A stretch of DNA of 64,000 nucleotides from Acidovorax sp. MR-S7 (GCF_000400995.2 NZ_DF238944.1:1-64000); one strand, 5' to 3'; numbered from the stretch's first letter, positions 16,735 through 25,274 are shown. Made by a program: numbers and translations. The notes: a model not told the origin generated them from the sequence alone.

Positions 16735-16785
16735 GCGCGGGGCGCGTGCGGGACAATGGCGCCTTCGTTTCGTGAACCCATTGCC

Positions 16786-17259
16786 ATGCACATCGCCAAA
16801 GACACCGCCGTCACCCTGACCTACAAGATCACCGACCCCGCCACGGGCAAGCTGCTCGACTCCGGCCACGTGGCCTACCTGCACGGCGGCTACGAGAACC
16901 TCTTCGCCAAGGTGGAGGCCGCGCTGGAAGGCCAGGCCGCGGGCCATGCCGCCACGGTCGACCTGGCCGTGGAGGACGCCTTCGGCCCGCGCGACGAGGG
17001 CCTGGTGCGCACTATCCCCAAGAGCGAATTCCCGCCCGGCGTGAAGGTGGGCGGCCAGCTCCAGGGGCCGGGTGCGGACGGGCAGCCGCAGGTGTTCCAC
17101 GTGGTCAAGATCAAGGGCCCCGAGGTGCACCTGGACGGCAACCACCCGCTGGCCGGCAAGGCGCTGCGCTTCGCCTGCAAGGTGACCGAGGTGCGCGCCG
17201 CCACGGCCGAGGAAATCGCCCACCGCCACGTGCACGGCGGCCACGGCCACCACCATTGA
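16786..17259 (+). CDS. slyD: FKBP-type peptidyl-prolyl isomerase, SlyD-like
   Basis: A 157-residue SlyD-type prolyl isomerase and chaperone. The split FKBP domain is visible (DTAVTLTYKITDPATGKLLD, YLHGGYENLF) around the inserted IF chaperone domain (VEDAFGPRDEGLVRTIPKSEFP), with NHPLAGKALRFACKVTEVR after it. The His-rich C-terminus (HRHVHGGHGHHH) suits nickel binding, though it is much shorter than in E. coli SlyD. ATG 16786 is used; the frame is open from 16756. It seems to be an independent gene after the Bug gene. Confidence 0.92.
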   Translation: MHIAKDTAVTLTYKITDPATGKLLDSGHVAYLHGGYENLFAKVEAALEGQAAGHAATVDLAVEDAFGPRDEGLVRTIPKSEFPPGVKVGGQLQGPGADGQPQVFHVVKIKGPEVHLDGNHPLAGKALRFACKVTEVRAATAEEIAHRHVHGGHGHHH

Positions 17260-17275
17260 CGTGGCGGCGCAGCAG

Positions 17276-17332
17276 CTCGCTATGTAAAAGTGAGCTGCTT
17301 GCGCTTGTCCTGATTGGTCTGGGGCGCTATTT
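17276..17332 (+). repeat. Palindromic gene-end repeat, copy 5 (degenerate, forward)
   Basis: GAGCTGCTTGCGCTTGTCC and GGGGCGCTATTTG with a decayed right arm, 20-75 bp after the slyD stop. The stem is poorer than in other copies. Confidence 0.55.
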
Positions 17333-17364
17333 GTCTCATAAATGCCTAAAGGCGGTTGTTGAAA

Positions 17365-17384
17365 GATAATTGCGAATCTTTCTC
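17365..17384 (+). promoter_or_regulatory. Candidate Fur box upstream of the siderophore receptor
   Basis: GATAATTGCGAATCTTTCTC sits 16 bp upstream of the receptor ATG. It keeps the GATAAT half of the Fur consensus and a degenerate second half, and lies in a wider imperfect dyad (TTGAAAGA and TCTTTCTCAA). Iron repression of the receptor is expected for this gene type; the site is a weak match. Confidence 0.45.
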
Positions 17385-17399
17385 AATATCCTTTTCATC

Positions 17400-19607
17400 A
17401 TGCATCCGAACACCATTCGCTTCCCGCTGCTGCCCGTCGCGGCGGCCGTGGGCCTGGCGCTCGCGGCGGGCGCCGCCGGCGCGCAGGCACAGGCCTCTGA
17501 CAGCGCACCCTCCCTGGCCACCGTGACCGTGGAGGCCAGCGCCGACGCATCGGCCCAGGGCCTGGCCAAGCCCTACGCGGGCGGGCAGGTGGCGCGCGGC
17601 GCGCGCGCGGGCGTGCTGGGCACGCAGGACATGATGGACACGCCGTTCTCCGCCACCAGCTACACCAGCGAGCTGATCCAGGACCAGCAGGCCAAGAGCG
17701 TGGGCGACGTGCTGCTCAACGACGCCGGCGTGCGCCAGGCACGGGGCTTCGGCAACTTCCAGCAGACGTACTTCGTGCGCGGCTTCACGCTGTATTCGGA
17801 CGACGTGGCCTACAACGGCCTGTACGGCCTGGTGCCGCGCCAGTACATGGCCACCGAGTTCGTCGAGCGCGTGGAGGTGTTCCGCGGCGCGAACGCGTTC
17901 CTGAGCGGATCGGGCGCGGGCAGCGTGAGCGGCGGCGGCCTGGGCGGCCTCATCAACGTGGTGCCCAAGCGCGCCAGCAACGAGCCCCTCAGCCGCGTGG
18001 CCGTGGGCGTGGCCAGCGGCGGGCAGCTCTACGCGGCCACCGATCTCTCCCGCCGCTTCGGCCCCGACAACGCCACGGGCGTGCGCCTGAACCTGGCGCG
18101 GCGCAGCGGCGACACGGGCGTGGACAACGAGGACACGCGCACCACCGTGGGCTCGCTGGGCTTGGACTGGCGCAGCAGCCGCACGCGCCTGTCGGCCGAC
18201 CTGGGCTGGCAGGAGCACAAGCTGAGCGCGCCCCGGCCCGCCGTCACGCCCACGGCCAGCCTGCCGATGCCGGCCGTGCCCGATGCCAAGGCCAACTACG
18301 CCCAGCCCTGGACGTACTCCGACAGCCGCGACCTGTTCGGCACCGTGCGCGGCGAGTTCGACTTCAGCGACCAGTGGACGGGCTGGGCAGCCCTGGGCAT
18401 GCGCCGCGGCAAGGAAGACAATTCCCTGTCGGGCCTGACGCTCTCGAGCGCCACGGGCAATGCCACGCTCAACCGCTTCGACAACACGCGCGAGAACCAC
18501 ATCAAGACCGGCGAGCTGGGCGTGCGCGGCAAGTTCGAGACCGGCGCGGTCAAGCACACGGCCGTGGCGTCGCTCTCGGCCTTCGACTCCAGCGAGCGCA
18601 ACGCCTGGGGCTACAACTACGCGACTGGCCAGACCAACAACATCTACAACCCCGTGGCGCTGACCCCGCCGGCCCTGACCGGCTTTGGCGGCACGCTGGG
18701 CAGCCCGCGCGAGACCGAGCGCATCAAGACCAGCAGCCTGGCGCTGGCCGACACCATGGCCTTCCTGGACGAGCGCCTGCTGGTCACGCTGGGCCTGCGC
18801 CACCAGACCATCAAGGTCGACGGCTTCGATGCCACGACCGGCGCCAGCGCCGGCAGCTACGACAAGAGCCGCGTGACCCCGGTGGGCGGCATCGTGTTCA
18901 AGCTGCGCCCCGACGTGTCGGTCTACGCCAACTACATCGAAGGGCTGGCCAAGGGCGGCTCCGCCCCGGCGACCAGCGGCGGGCAGCCCGTCGCCAATGC
19001 CGGCGAGGTGTTCGCGCCCTACGTCACGCGCCAGAAGGAAGTGGGCCTCAAGTACGACGGCGGCAGCATCGGCGCCAGCGTCGCCTTCTTCACTACCGAC
19101 ATGCCCAGCGCCTACGTGGTCAACAACGTCTACGGCGTGTTCGGCAAGCAGCGCAACCGGGGGCTGGAGTTCAACGTGTTCGGCGAACCCGCCAAGGGCC
19201 TGCGCGTGCTCGGCGGCCTGACGCTGCTGGACGCCAAGTACCTGACCACGGCGGGCGGCGCCTTCGACGGCAACCGCGTGGTGGGCGTGCCGCGCACCCA
19301 GGCCAACCTGGGTGCCGAGTGGGACGTGCCGGGCGTCAGCGGCCTCGCGCTCAACGCGCGCGTGCTCTACACCGGCGCCCAGTACGCCAACGCGGCCAGC
19401 ACCCTGCGCGCGCCGGGCTGGACCCGGCTGGACCTGGGCGCGCGCTACCTGCTGGACGTGGGCGGCCGGCTCGTCACGCTCAACGCGCGCGTGGACAACG
19501 TGGCCAACCGCGGCTACTGGGCCTCGGTGGGCGGCTACACCACCTACGGCTACCTGGTGCAGGGCGCGCCGCGCACGTTCTCGCTCACGGCCAGCGTCGA
19601 CTTTTGA
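17400..19607 (+). CDS. TonB-dependent siderophore receptor
   Basis: A 735-residue outer-membrane receptor. It has a signal peptide ending around AGAQA, a short TonB-box-like start (LATVTVEAS), a plug domain (MMDTPFSATSYTSELIQDQQ, VLLNDAGVRQARGFGNFQQT, YFVRGF, VERVEVFRGANAFL, GGLINVVPKR) and a 22-strand-type barrel that ends in Phe (LTASVDF). It imports a ferric siderophore, which cannot be identified. ATG 17400 is preferred; the alternative TTG at 17370 lies in the Fur-like site. The PepSY membrane protein gene downstream fits iron uptake, since such proteins often reduce ferric siderophores. Confidence 0.93.
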   Translation: MHPNTIRFPLLPVAAAVGLALAAGAAGAQAQASDSAPSLATVTVEASADASAQGLAKPYAGGQVARGARAGVLGTQDMMDTPFSATSYTSELIQDQQAKSVGDVLLNDAGVRQARGFGNFQQTYFVRGFTLYSDDVAYNGLYGLVPRQYMATEFVERVEVFRGANAFLSGSGAGSVSGGGLGGLINVVPKRASNEPLSRVAVGVASGGQLYAATDLSRRFGPDNATGVRLNLARRSGDTGVDNEDTRTTVGSLGLDWRSSRTRLSADLGWQEHKLSAPRPAVTPTASLPMPAVPDAKANYAQPWTYSDSRDLFGTVRGEFDFSDQWTGWAALGMRRGKEDNSLSGLTLSSATGNATLNRFDNTRENHIKTGELGVRGKFETGAVKHTAVASLSAFDSSERNAWGYNYATGQTNNIYNPVALTPPALTGFGGTLGSPRETERIKTSSLALADTMAFLDERLLVTLGLRHQTIKVDGFDATTGASAGSYDKSRVTPVGGIVFKLRPDVSVYANYIEGLAKGGSAPATSGGQPVANAGEVFAPYVTRQKEVGLKYDGGSIGASVAFFTTDMPSAYVVNNVYGVFGKQRNRGLEFNVFGEPAKGLRVLGGLTLLDAKYLTTAGGAFDGNRVVGVPRTQANLGAEWDVPGVSGLALNARVLYTGAQYANAASTLRAPGWTRLDLGARYLLDVGGRLVTLNARVDNVANRGYWASVGGYTTYGYLVQGAPRTFSLTASVDF

Positions 19608-19652
19608 GCCTGGAAACAGCAGTTGACCGCTTGCCAACTTCACGAGGAACGC

Positions 19653-19847
19653 ATGGACATTGACTTTTGCCGCTTCGTGGGTGCTCACTCGTGGGGCCAG
19701 CGGCGCTACGCACTCGCCAGCACCGCGCTCGCCGCGCCATGCGGCGTTGCTCCTCCTTGCGCACAGGAGTGCGCTGCGTCGTCACGCCTTGCCTGGCACG
19801 CCGATCACGGCACTGGCGAGCGCGTTCAACTACCGTTTCCAGGCTGA
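19653..19847 (+). CDS. Possible small ORF coupled to the PepSY gene
   Basis: A 64-codon open frame with ATG 19653 preceded by GAGGA, filling most of the 239 bp between the receptor and the PepSY gene. Its TGA overlaps the next gene's ATG (TGATG), an arrangement used for translational coupling. The peptide is Cys-rich (five Cys) but has no recognisable domain or signal peptide. It may be a coupling leader or a gene of unknown role, or the overlap may be chance. Codon composition is less typical than in its neighbours. Confidence 0.3.
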   Translation: MDIDFCRFVGAHSWGQRRYALASTALAAPCGVAPPCAQECAASSRLAWHADHGTGERVQLPFPG

Positions 19848-21061
19848 TGCGCGCCTTCTGGACGCTCGTGCACCGCTGGGCGGGGCTCACCGTGGCCCTG
19901 TTCCTCCTCGTCGCCGGGCTCACCGGCGCGGTGATCTCGTGGGACCACGAGATCGACGAGTGGCTCAACGCGGACATCATGCACACCCCCGGCCGAGGTC
20001 CGCTGCAGGACCCGCTGCGGCTGGCTGCCGCCGTGGAGGTCGACGATCCGCGCGCCGAGGTGAGCTACATGACGCTGGGGCTGGAGGAGGGCCACGCTGC
20101 CTCCTTCCTCGTGCGCCCGCGCACCGACCCGGCCACCGGCGCCAAGTTCGTGCTGGACTACAACACCGTCTACGTCGATCCCGTCACGGCCCGCATCACC
20201 GGCCACCGCAACTCGCGCAGCATCGCGCTCAGCAAGCGCAACCTCATGCCCTGGCTGCGCCACCTGCACGAGAGCCTGCACATGCCCGCCTTCTGGGGCA
20301 GCGACCGCTGGGGCTTCTGGCTCATGGGCGGCGTGGCGCTGATGTGGCTGATCGACAGCTTCGTGGCGCTCTACCTCACCTTCCCGGTGCGCCAGAAGGT
20401 GCGCTCCGCGCGCACCTGGGCCAGCCGCTGGCGCCCCTCGTGGGCCGTGCGCTGGCGCGCGGGCGGCTACAAGCTCAACTTCGACCTGCACCGCGCGGGA
20501 GGCCTCTGGGTGTGGGGCATCATCATCGTGGTGTCGTTCACCTCGTTCTCGCTCAACCTCTACCGCGAAGTGTTCTATCCGGTGATGAGCAAGATCTCGA
20601 CGACCACGCCGGGCCCCTACGAAACGCTCAAGCCCGCGCCGCTGGGCACCTTCATCGAGCCGCGCATCGGCTTCGCCGACGCCATCGCCATCGCGCGCCG
20701 CGAGGGCGAGCGCCTGGGTTTCGAGCACCCGCCGGGCGGCATCTGGTACGGCGGCGACTTCCCGTTCTACAACGTCTCGTTCTTCGACCCGACCCACGAG
20801 CTGGGCGCGATGGGCATGGGCCTGTCGAACATCTACGTCAGCTCCGACACGGGCGAGGTGCTGGGCATGCACCGCCCCTGGCACGGCACCGCGGCCGATG
20901 TGTTCGTGCAGCTGCAGCTGCCGCTGCACTCCGGGCGCATCCTGGGGCTGCCGGGGCGCATCCTCATGTCGTTCATGGGGCTGGTGGTGGTCATGCTCTC
21001 GGTCACCGGCATCGTGATCTGGGAGCGCAAGCGCCGCGCGCGGATGCTCCAGAAAACATAG
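19847..21061 (+). CDS. PepSY-associated TM-helix protein (siderophore-iron reductase-like)
   Basis: A 404-residue inner-membrane protein of the PepSY_TM family. The N-terminal helix (MRAFWTLVHRWAGLTVALFL, continuing VAGLTGAVISW) contains the typical HRWAGL segment. Further transmembrane segments are WGFWLMGGVALMWLIDSFVA, LWVWGIIIVVSFTSF with nearby DLHRAGGLW, and the last, ILMSFMGLVVVMLSVTGIVI, before WERKR. Conserved membrane His residues (LHESLH, DLHRA, LPLHSGRILG) may bind haem. The family includes ferric-siderophore reductases, which agrees with the receptor upstream. The stop TAG belongs to repeat copy 6. Confidence 0.88.
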   Translation: MRAFWTLVHRWAGLTVALFLLVAGLTGAVISWDHEIDEWLNADIMHTPGRGPLQDPLRLAAAVEVDDPRAEVSYMTLGLEEGHAASFLVRPRTDPATGAKFVLDYNTVYVDPVTARITGHRNSRSIALSKRNLMPWLRHLHESLHMPAFWGSDRWGFWLMGGVALMWLIDSFVALYLTFPVRQKVRSARTWASRWRPSWAVRWRAGGYKLNFDLHRAGGLWVWGIIIVVSFTSFSLNLYREVFYPVMSKISTTTPGPYETLKPAPLGTFIEPRIGFADAIAIARREGERLGFEHPPGGIWYGGDFPFYNVSFFDPTHELGAMGMGLSNIYVSSDTGEVLGMHRPWHGTAADVFVQLQLPLHSGRILGLPGRILMSFMGLVVVMLSVTGIVIWERKRRARMLQKT

Positions 21062-21110
21062 CTGCTCGCGCTTGCTGCACAAGCGCTGGGGGCCTGTTTC
21101 ATTCAAATAG
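21054..21110 (+). repeat. Palindromic gene-end repeat, copy 6 (forward)
   Basis: AAAACATAGCTGCTCGCGC, TTGCTGCACAAGCGCTGGGG and GCCTGTTTCATT. The TAG inside ATAGCT is the stop codon of the PepSY gene (21059-21061). Confidence 0.85.
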
Positions 21111-21199
21111 CGGTTCCGCAGGGCGTTCTTTCTCCCGGGCTTGCATGCCATGACTGGCGGTACGCTCCATGGCTTTGCCCACCTGTCCAGGAGACTTCC

Positions 21200-21709
21200 A
21201 TGCGTCCCGAAGAAGACGGCCCCGCTTTCAACGCTGGCGATGAATGGCGCAGCGTCATCGCCACCTACGCACGCCCCGGCGTGGCGCAGGCCTGCCTGCT
21301 GCTGCAGGAGGCCCTGGGCGTCGATGTGCTGGTGCTGCTGCACCTGGCCTATGCGCAGGGCCGGGGCCAGGGGCCGGCAGGACCGGAGCACGTCGGCCGG
21401 GCCGACGCGGCGATCCGCGGGTGGCGCGACACCGTGGTGAGGCCGCTGCGTGCCGTGCGGCGCGCGCTGGGCAAGGACGACCCGGCGGTGCGCGGACTGC
21501 GCGCAGACATCCAGCGCTGCGAGCTGGAGGCGGAGCGCCATGGGCTGGCCCTGCTCTCGGCCATGCCCTGGCCGCAGGGCGGGGCTTGCGCGCCAGGTGC
21601 CGTGCAGCACGTCGTGCGCTTCTACGGCGAGCGCGGCGGATGCTTGGCGCGCGCGTCCGAACCCGATGTCGCGGCCGCGATACGGCTGCTGGAAAACCAC
21701 CTGGAATAA
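21200..21709 (+). CDS. TIGR02444-family protein (DUF2390)
   Basis: A 169-residue, mostly helical soluble protein. It matches the TIGR02444 pattern: YARPGVAQACLLLQEALGVDVLVLL near the start, then a WRDTVVRPLRAVRRALG helix and a C-terminal AAIRLLENHLE. The function is unknown. ATG 21200 follows AGGAGA by 5 bp. It stands between repeat copy 6 and the ubiD-type promoter, and no functional link to either neighbour is evident. Confidence 0.8.
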   Translation: MRPEEDGPAFNAGDEWRSVIATYARPGVAQACLLLQEALGVDVLVLLHLAYAQGRGQGPAGPEHVGRADAAIRGWRDTVVRPLRAVRRALGKDDPAVRGLRADIQRCELEAERHGLALLSAMPWPQGGACAPGAVQHVVRFYGERGGCLARASEPDVAAAIRLLENHLE

Positions 21710-21781
21710 CCCCGGCGGCAGCGCAGCCGCACGTGCCTGCGCAGGCCGCAAGGGCCGGCGCGGGCGTCCGTGCGCACCCGC

Positions 21782-21817
21782 TTGACAAGCCTTCTTGATC
21801 TTATATAGTCCGGACAA
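21782..21817 (+). promoter_or_regulatory. Promoter and GTCCGGAC operator of the ubiD-type operon
   Basis: -35 TTGACA (21782-21787), 16 bp spacer and -10 TATAGT (21804-21809). The -10 runs into the palindrome TAGTCCGGACAA (21806-21817). The same composite element occurs at 27378-27407 and 27466-27503. The ubiD start codon is 24 bp further on. A repressor bound here would block RNA polymerase. Confidence 0.8.
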
Positions 21818-21841
21818 ATAGACCGATGACCAGGAGGCAAG

Positions 21842-23314
21842 ATGCACGCCGTAACCAGCCTGTCGGCCGCCATGGAAGAGGCCCGGGCACATGACGATCT
21901 GCTGACAATCACGCGGGAGACCAACCCGCATCTGGAGGTGGCCGCCATCGCGCGCACCACGGACGCGGGCCCGATGGTGGTGTTCGACCAGCTCAGGGGC
22001 TACCCGGGGCACCGGATCGTGACCAACGTGTTCAGCGACCGCCAGCGCATCGCGCGCTGGTGCGGCATCGACGCCATCGACCTGCCGCGCCGCCTGGCCG
22101 ACGCGGCGCTGAACCCCGTGCCGTCCCGGATCGTGAGCGAGGGGGCGAGCCAGGCGCACGTGACCACGAGCGGCATCGACCTTTTCAAGGCCTTGCCGCT
22201 GGCGCAGCAGACCCAGGCCGACGCGGGCTGCGTGATCACCGGCGGGCTGGCGCTGGTGCGCGACCCGGACACGGGCGCGTTCAACGGCTCGTACCACCGC
22301 ATGCGGGTGCTTGGTCCGGACCATACCTGCATCACCATCCAGGCCGGGCGGCACCTGCTGGAGATCGCGCGCAAGCTGCGTGCGCGCGGCGAGCGGCGCA
22401 TTCCGATCAGCGTCAACATCGGCGCGGGGCCCGCGGTGCTGCTGGCCTGCTCCGGCAGCACGCAGCAGACCCTGACGCCGCTGGGCTACGACGAGCTGGG
22501 CATGGCGGGCGCGCTGCAGGGCCAGGCGGTCGAGGTCGTGCCCTGCCGCTCGCAGGAAGGCGCGTGGAGCCTGGCCGAGGCCGAATACGTGCTCGAAGGC
22601 TATATCGACACCGACCGCCTGGTGTCCGAGGAGGACTCGGGCAAGGACGGCGAGAAGGGCATGATGCCCGAGGCCGGCGGCTACATGGGCCGCGCCTGGC
22701 GCGTGTGGCAGTTCAACGTGACCGCGATCACGCACCGCACCAATCCCGTGTACTGGTTCCCCCTGGCCGTGAATGCCGAGACCACCAACCTCATGGCGCT
22801 GCCGGCTGAGGCCTCGGTGTTCGACGCCTGCCGCCGCATCAGCCCGCGCGTCTTCGACAACTGCCACGTGCTGCAGGCCATGCGCGGCTGCCTGGGCGTG
22901 GTCATCCGCATCCGGCGCAAGAGCTTCCGCGACGAGGGTTTGCAGAACAACCTGGCGTTCGGTGCGCTGTCGGCGCATTCCGACCTGGGCTGGGTCATCG
23001 CGGTGGACCACGACATCGACCTGACCAACGCCGACGACGTGATGTGGGCCGTCATCACGCGTTCGGACATGCGCGAGGGGCTGATGCTCTCGCCCCGGGC
23101 CAAGGTGAGCGGCATGCTGGCCGAAGGCGACGCGGCGGGCACGGGCCGCAAGGTCTACATCGACGCGACGGCGCCGTTCAACCGGTCCGACCGCTACGAG
23201 CGCGGGCGCTTCGAGAACGTGGCCATCGAGGACTGGATCGGCGCCGAGGCCGCGGCCCGGCTGCGGGCCCGCCAGCCGGACTACCTCAAGTCGATGCTCG
23301 CGCGCGGCTATTGA
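21842..23314 (+). CDS. UbiD-family (de)carboxylase
   Basis: A 490-residue UbiD-family enzyme. These use prenylated FMN to decarboxylate or carboxylate aromatic or alpha,beta-unsaturated acids. Cofactor and metal-binding segments are visible: NGSYHRMR at 148-155 and the Glu pair in AEYVLEGYID at 247-256. The C-terminal part has KSFRDEGLQNNLAFG and DLGWVIAVDHDID. An AGGAGG ribosome site precedes the ATG by 5 bp. It is first in an operon with a small protein, UbiX-type, DUF169 and Bug genes. With its own UbiX and an acid receptor it is surely catabolic rather than a ubiquinone-synthesis gene. The GTCCGGAC sequence also occurs inside it at 22314-22321. The substrate is unknown. Confidence 0.92.
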   Translation: MHAVTSLSAAMEEARAHDDLLTITRETNPHLEVAAIARTTDAGPMVVFDQLRGYPGHRIVTNVFSDRQRIARWCGIDAIDLPRRLADAALNPVPSRIVSEGASQAHVTTSGIDLFKALPLAQQTQADAGCVITGGLALVRDPDTGAFNGSYHRMRVLGPDHTCITIQAGRHLLEIARKLRARGERRIPISVNIGAGPAVLLACSGSTQQTLTPLGYDELGMAGALQGQAVEVVPCRSQEGAWSLAEAEYVLEGYIDTDRLVSEEDSGKDGEKGMMPEAGGYMGRAWRVWQFNVTAITHRTNPVYWFPLAVNAETTNLMALPAEASVFDACRRISPRVFDNCHVLQAMRGCLGVVIRIRRKSFRDEGLQNNLAFGALSAHSDLGWVIAVDHDIDLTNADDVMWAVITRSDMREGLMLSPRAKVSGMLAEGDAAGTGRKVYIDATAPFNRSDRYERGRFENVAIEDWIGAEAAARLRARQPDYLKSMLARGY

Positions 23315-23351
23315 CGGCGTTTCCCACCCCACTTTCCGAAAGGCAAGCCAT

Positions 23352-23780
23352 ATGAGCGATACCTCGCATCCCTCCAAGCCAGCCAAGCCGTTCAACTGGG
23401 ACAAATTCCAGGCGAGCCTGGGGTACACGGACGAGCAGATGGCGGAGTTCCGCGCCGACGAGCGCCGGCGCCGGGCCGCCGAGGCCATTCCCGAGGCCAA
23501 CCGCCGCACGGTGGTGGCGACGGTCGTCGCCAGCCACGGCTGCGCCGCGGGCTTCAAGATTGGCGACCGCATCGAGGTCAGCGCGGCCGGCGTCGTGAAG
23601 TCCTGCAACGTGTGCATCTACGCCGTGGCGCCCATGACCATCCACGCCGCCATGGCGCACGACCGCATCGCCGAGGGACTGGACCCCGACGGCATGTGGT
23701 TCAACACCTTCAGCTGCCAGGACGCGGGTTTCTGCAACGGCAGCTGGGGGCAGGTGTGCTTCAAGGTGAGCGTGGAATGA
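23352..23780 (+). CDS. Small Cys-containing protein, TIGR04076-like, between ubiD and ubiX
   Basis: A 142-residue soluble protein. After a charged helical N-terminus (residues 1-55, FNWDKFQASLGYTDEQMAEF) comes a compact beta-rich domain. It contains HGCAAGFKIGDRIEV, then SCNVCIYAVAP, and FSCQDAGFCNGSWGQVCFKV. The spacing of Cys-rich segments resembles TIGR04076 proteins, whose function is not known. Six Cys and one His could hold a metal or form disulfides. Its gene lies 37 bp after ubiD and overlaps the ubiX start by 4 bp (ATGA), so it is likely a third component of the decarboxylase, comparable in position, not in sequence, to the small subunits of hydroxyarylic acid decarboxylases. Confidence 0.7.
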   Translation: MSDTSHPSKPAKPFNWDKFQASLGYTDEQMAEFRADERRRRAAEAIPEANRRTVVATVVASHGCAAGFKIGDRIEVSAAGVVKSCNVCIYAVAPMTIHAAMAHDRIAEGLDPDGMWFNTFSCQDAGFCNGSWGQVCFKVSVE

Positions 23781-24442
23781 GCGCCCGCGCCGCCGCGCGG
23801 CGGAGGGTCGTCGTCGGCATCTCGGGTGCCAGCGGCAGCGCCTACGGCATCCGCATGCTGGAGATGCTGCGCGGCGTGCCCGACGTGGAGACGCACCTCA
23901 TCGTCAGCCGCTCCGCGCGCCAGACCCTGCAGCTGGAGACGTCGCTGCGCGTGGAGCAGGTGGAAGCGCTGGCCGATGTCGTCCATTCCAGCGCCGACAT
24001 CGGCGCCTCCATCTCCTCGGGCTCGTTCCGGGTGCATGCGATGGTGGTCGCGCCGTGCTCGATCAAGACCATGTCCAACCTCGCTTGGGGCAACACGGGC
24101 GAGCTGATGGCCCGCGCGGCCGACGTGGCGCTCAAGGAGCGCAGGCGCGTGGTGCTGATGCTGCGGGAGACGCCGCTGCACGCGGGGCACATCGAAAGCA
24201 TGCTGCGCGTCACGCAGGCGGGCGCCATCGTCTTCCCGCCGGTGCCGGCGTTCTACAACCGCCCGCAGTCCGTCGCGGACATCGTGGACCACAGCGTCAT
24301 GCGCTGCCTCGACCTGATCGACGTGGAATGCGAGGCCGCGCCGCGCTGGGGCGAGACCAGCCGTGCGCTGCTGTCCGCCGCCACGGGCCCGCTGCCGACA
24401 ACAACCGATGGAGAACCCCATGAGCGAAGCAACAGCCACTGA
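23777..24442 (+). CDS. UbiX-family flavin prenyltransferase
   Basis: A 221-residue flavin prenyltransferase that makes prenylated FMN for the UbiD enzyme. The Rossmann-like core starts with VVVGISGASGSAYGIRMLEM. The FMN-contacting SSGSF is at about residue 84, followed by APCSIKTMSNLAWG and the typical RETPLHAGHIESML. The ATG overlaps the preceding stop (ATGA), and the C-terminus overlaps the DUF169 start by 23 bp. It has about 20 extra C-terminal residues compared with usual UbiX, most of which lie in that overlap. The pairing with ubiD indicates a dedicated cofactor supply. Confidence 0.92.
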   Translation: MSARAAARRRVVVGISGASGSAYGIRMLEMLRGVPDVETHLIVSRSARQTLQLETSLRVEQVEALADVVHSSADIGASISSGSFRVHAMVVAPCSIKTMSNLAWGNTGELMARAADVALKERRRVVLMLRETPLHAGHIESMLRVTQAGAIVFPPVPAFYNRPQSVADIVDHSVMRCLDLIDVECEAAPRWGETSRALLSAATGPLPTTTDGEPHERSNSH

Positions 24443-25214
24443 GGTGGATTACCAGGACCTCGTCGACCGGCTCATGCAGCGCCTGCGCCTGCGCAGCGCG
24501 CCGCTGGCGCTGCAGCTGTTCGAGACCGTCGACGAGATGCGCGGCATCAAGGGCATCCGCTGGCCCGTGGAGGGCACGCGTTTTTCCATGTGCCAGCTGG
24601 TGGGCCAGGCCCGCTGGCTGGGGTGGACGCTGGGCGCCACGCACGAGCATGTGCCGCCCGACAGCAACTGCGGCGGCGTCATGGGGCTGAATGCGCCGGG
24701 GAAGAAATACCTGGACGGCAGCATGTTCCACGGCGTGTGGTTCGCCACCATCGAGGCCTCGCGCGAGCACCAGGCCCAGATGCCGCGCGTGCCCAGCGGC
24801 AAGTATGTGGGCGTGGTGCTGTCGCCGCTGGCGAGCGGCCGCCTGAAGCAGCCCGACTCGGTGCTGGTCTACGCCACGCCGGGCCAGATGGTCACGCTCA
24901 TCAACGCCCTGCAGCACCGCAGCTACGTGCGCTACCAGTTCGCGACCACGGGCGAGTCCGCCTGCGCCGACAGCTGGGGCGCGGGGCTGGCGACGCGCGA
25001 GCCCAGCATGTCCATCCCTTGCTTCGCGGAGCGCCGCTTCGGCGGAGTGCAGGACGATGAGCTGCTGATCGCGCTGCAGGTCTCGCACCTGCAGGAAATC
25101 GTGCTGGGCCTGGACTGGCTGGCCGGCCACGGCATCCGCTACCCCATTCCGCCCTACGGCATCCAGTGCGACCCCGCCGCGGCCTTCCAGGCCAGCTACG
25201 CCGGCAAGCTCTGA
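24420..25214 (+). CDS. DUF169-domain protein
   Basis: A 264-residue DUF169 protein. Recognisable elements are the LRLRSAPLALQLFETVDEM start, RFSMCQLVGQARWLG with a conserved Cys, DSNCGGVMGLN, and the C-terminal segment VSHLQEIVLGLDWLAGHGIRYP. DUF169 proteins often sit near anaerobic or CoA-linked aromatic genes and UbiD-type decarboxylases, but no activity is established. The ATG at 24420, with GGAG 6 bp upstream, gives the conserved N-terminus and a 23 bp overlap with ubiX; the open frame continues to 24363. It probably takes part in the decarboxylation step or in substrate binding. Confidence 0.85.
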   Translation: MSEATATEVDYQDLVDRLMQRLRLRSAPLALQLFETVDEMRGIKGIRWPVEGTRFSMCQLVGQARWLGWTLGATHEHVPPDSNCGGVMGLNAPGKKYLDGSMFHGVWFATIEASREHQAQMPRVPSGKYVGVVLSPLASGRLKQPDSVLVYATPGQMVTLINALQHRSYVRYQFATTGESACADSWGAGLATREPSMSIPCFAERRFGGVQDDELLIALQVSHLQEIVLGLDWLAGHGIRYPIPPYGIQCDPAAAFQASYAGKL

Positions 25215-25274
25215 AGACGCACGGGGGCGGGACTTCCGCCCGTTGACTGCCATAACGAAACCACGGAGACATCC

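Noticed and set aside
19826-23617. 1263-codon minus-strand frame across PepSY, TIGR02444 and ubiD
   Set aside because: Antisense to three supported genes and their promoter, with no domain match.
21842-24442. Reading the ubiD/ubiX pair as ubiquinone synthesis genes
   Set aside because: The operon holds a periplasmic acid receptor and DUF169 and shares an operator with a CoA operon, which fits catabolism better; ubiquinone genes are normally not regulated this way.
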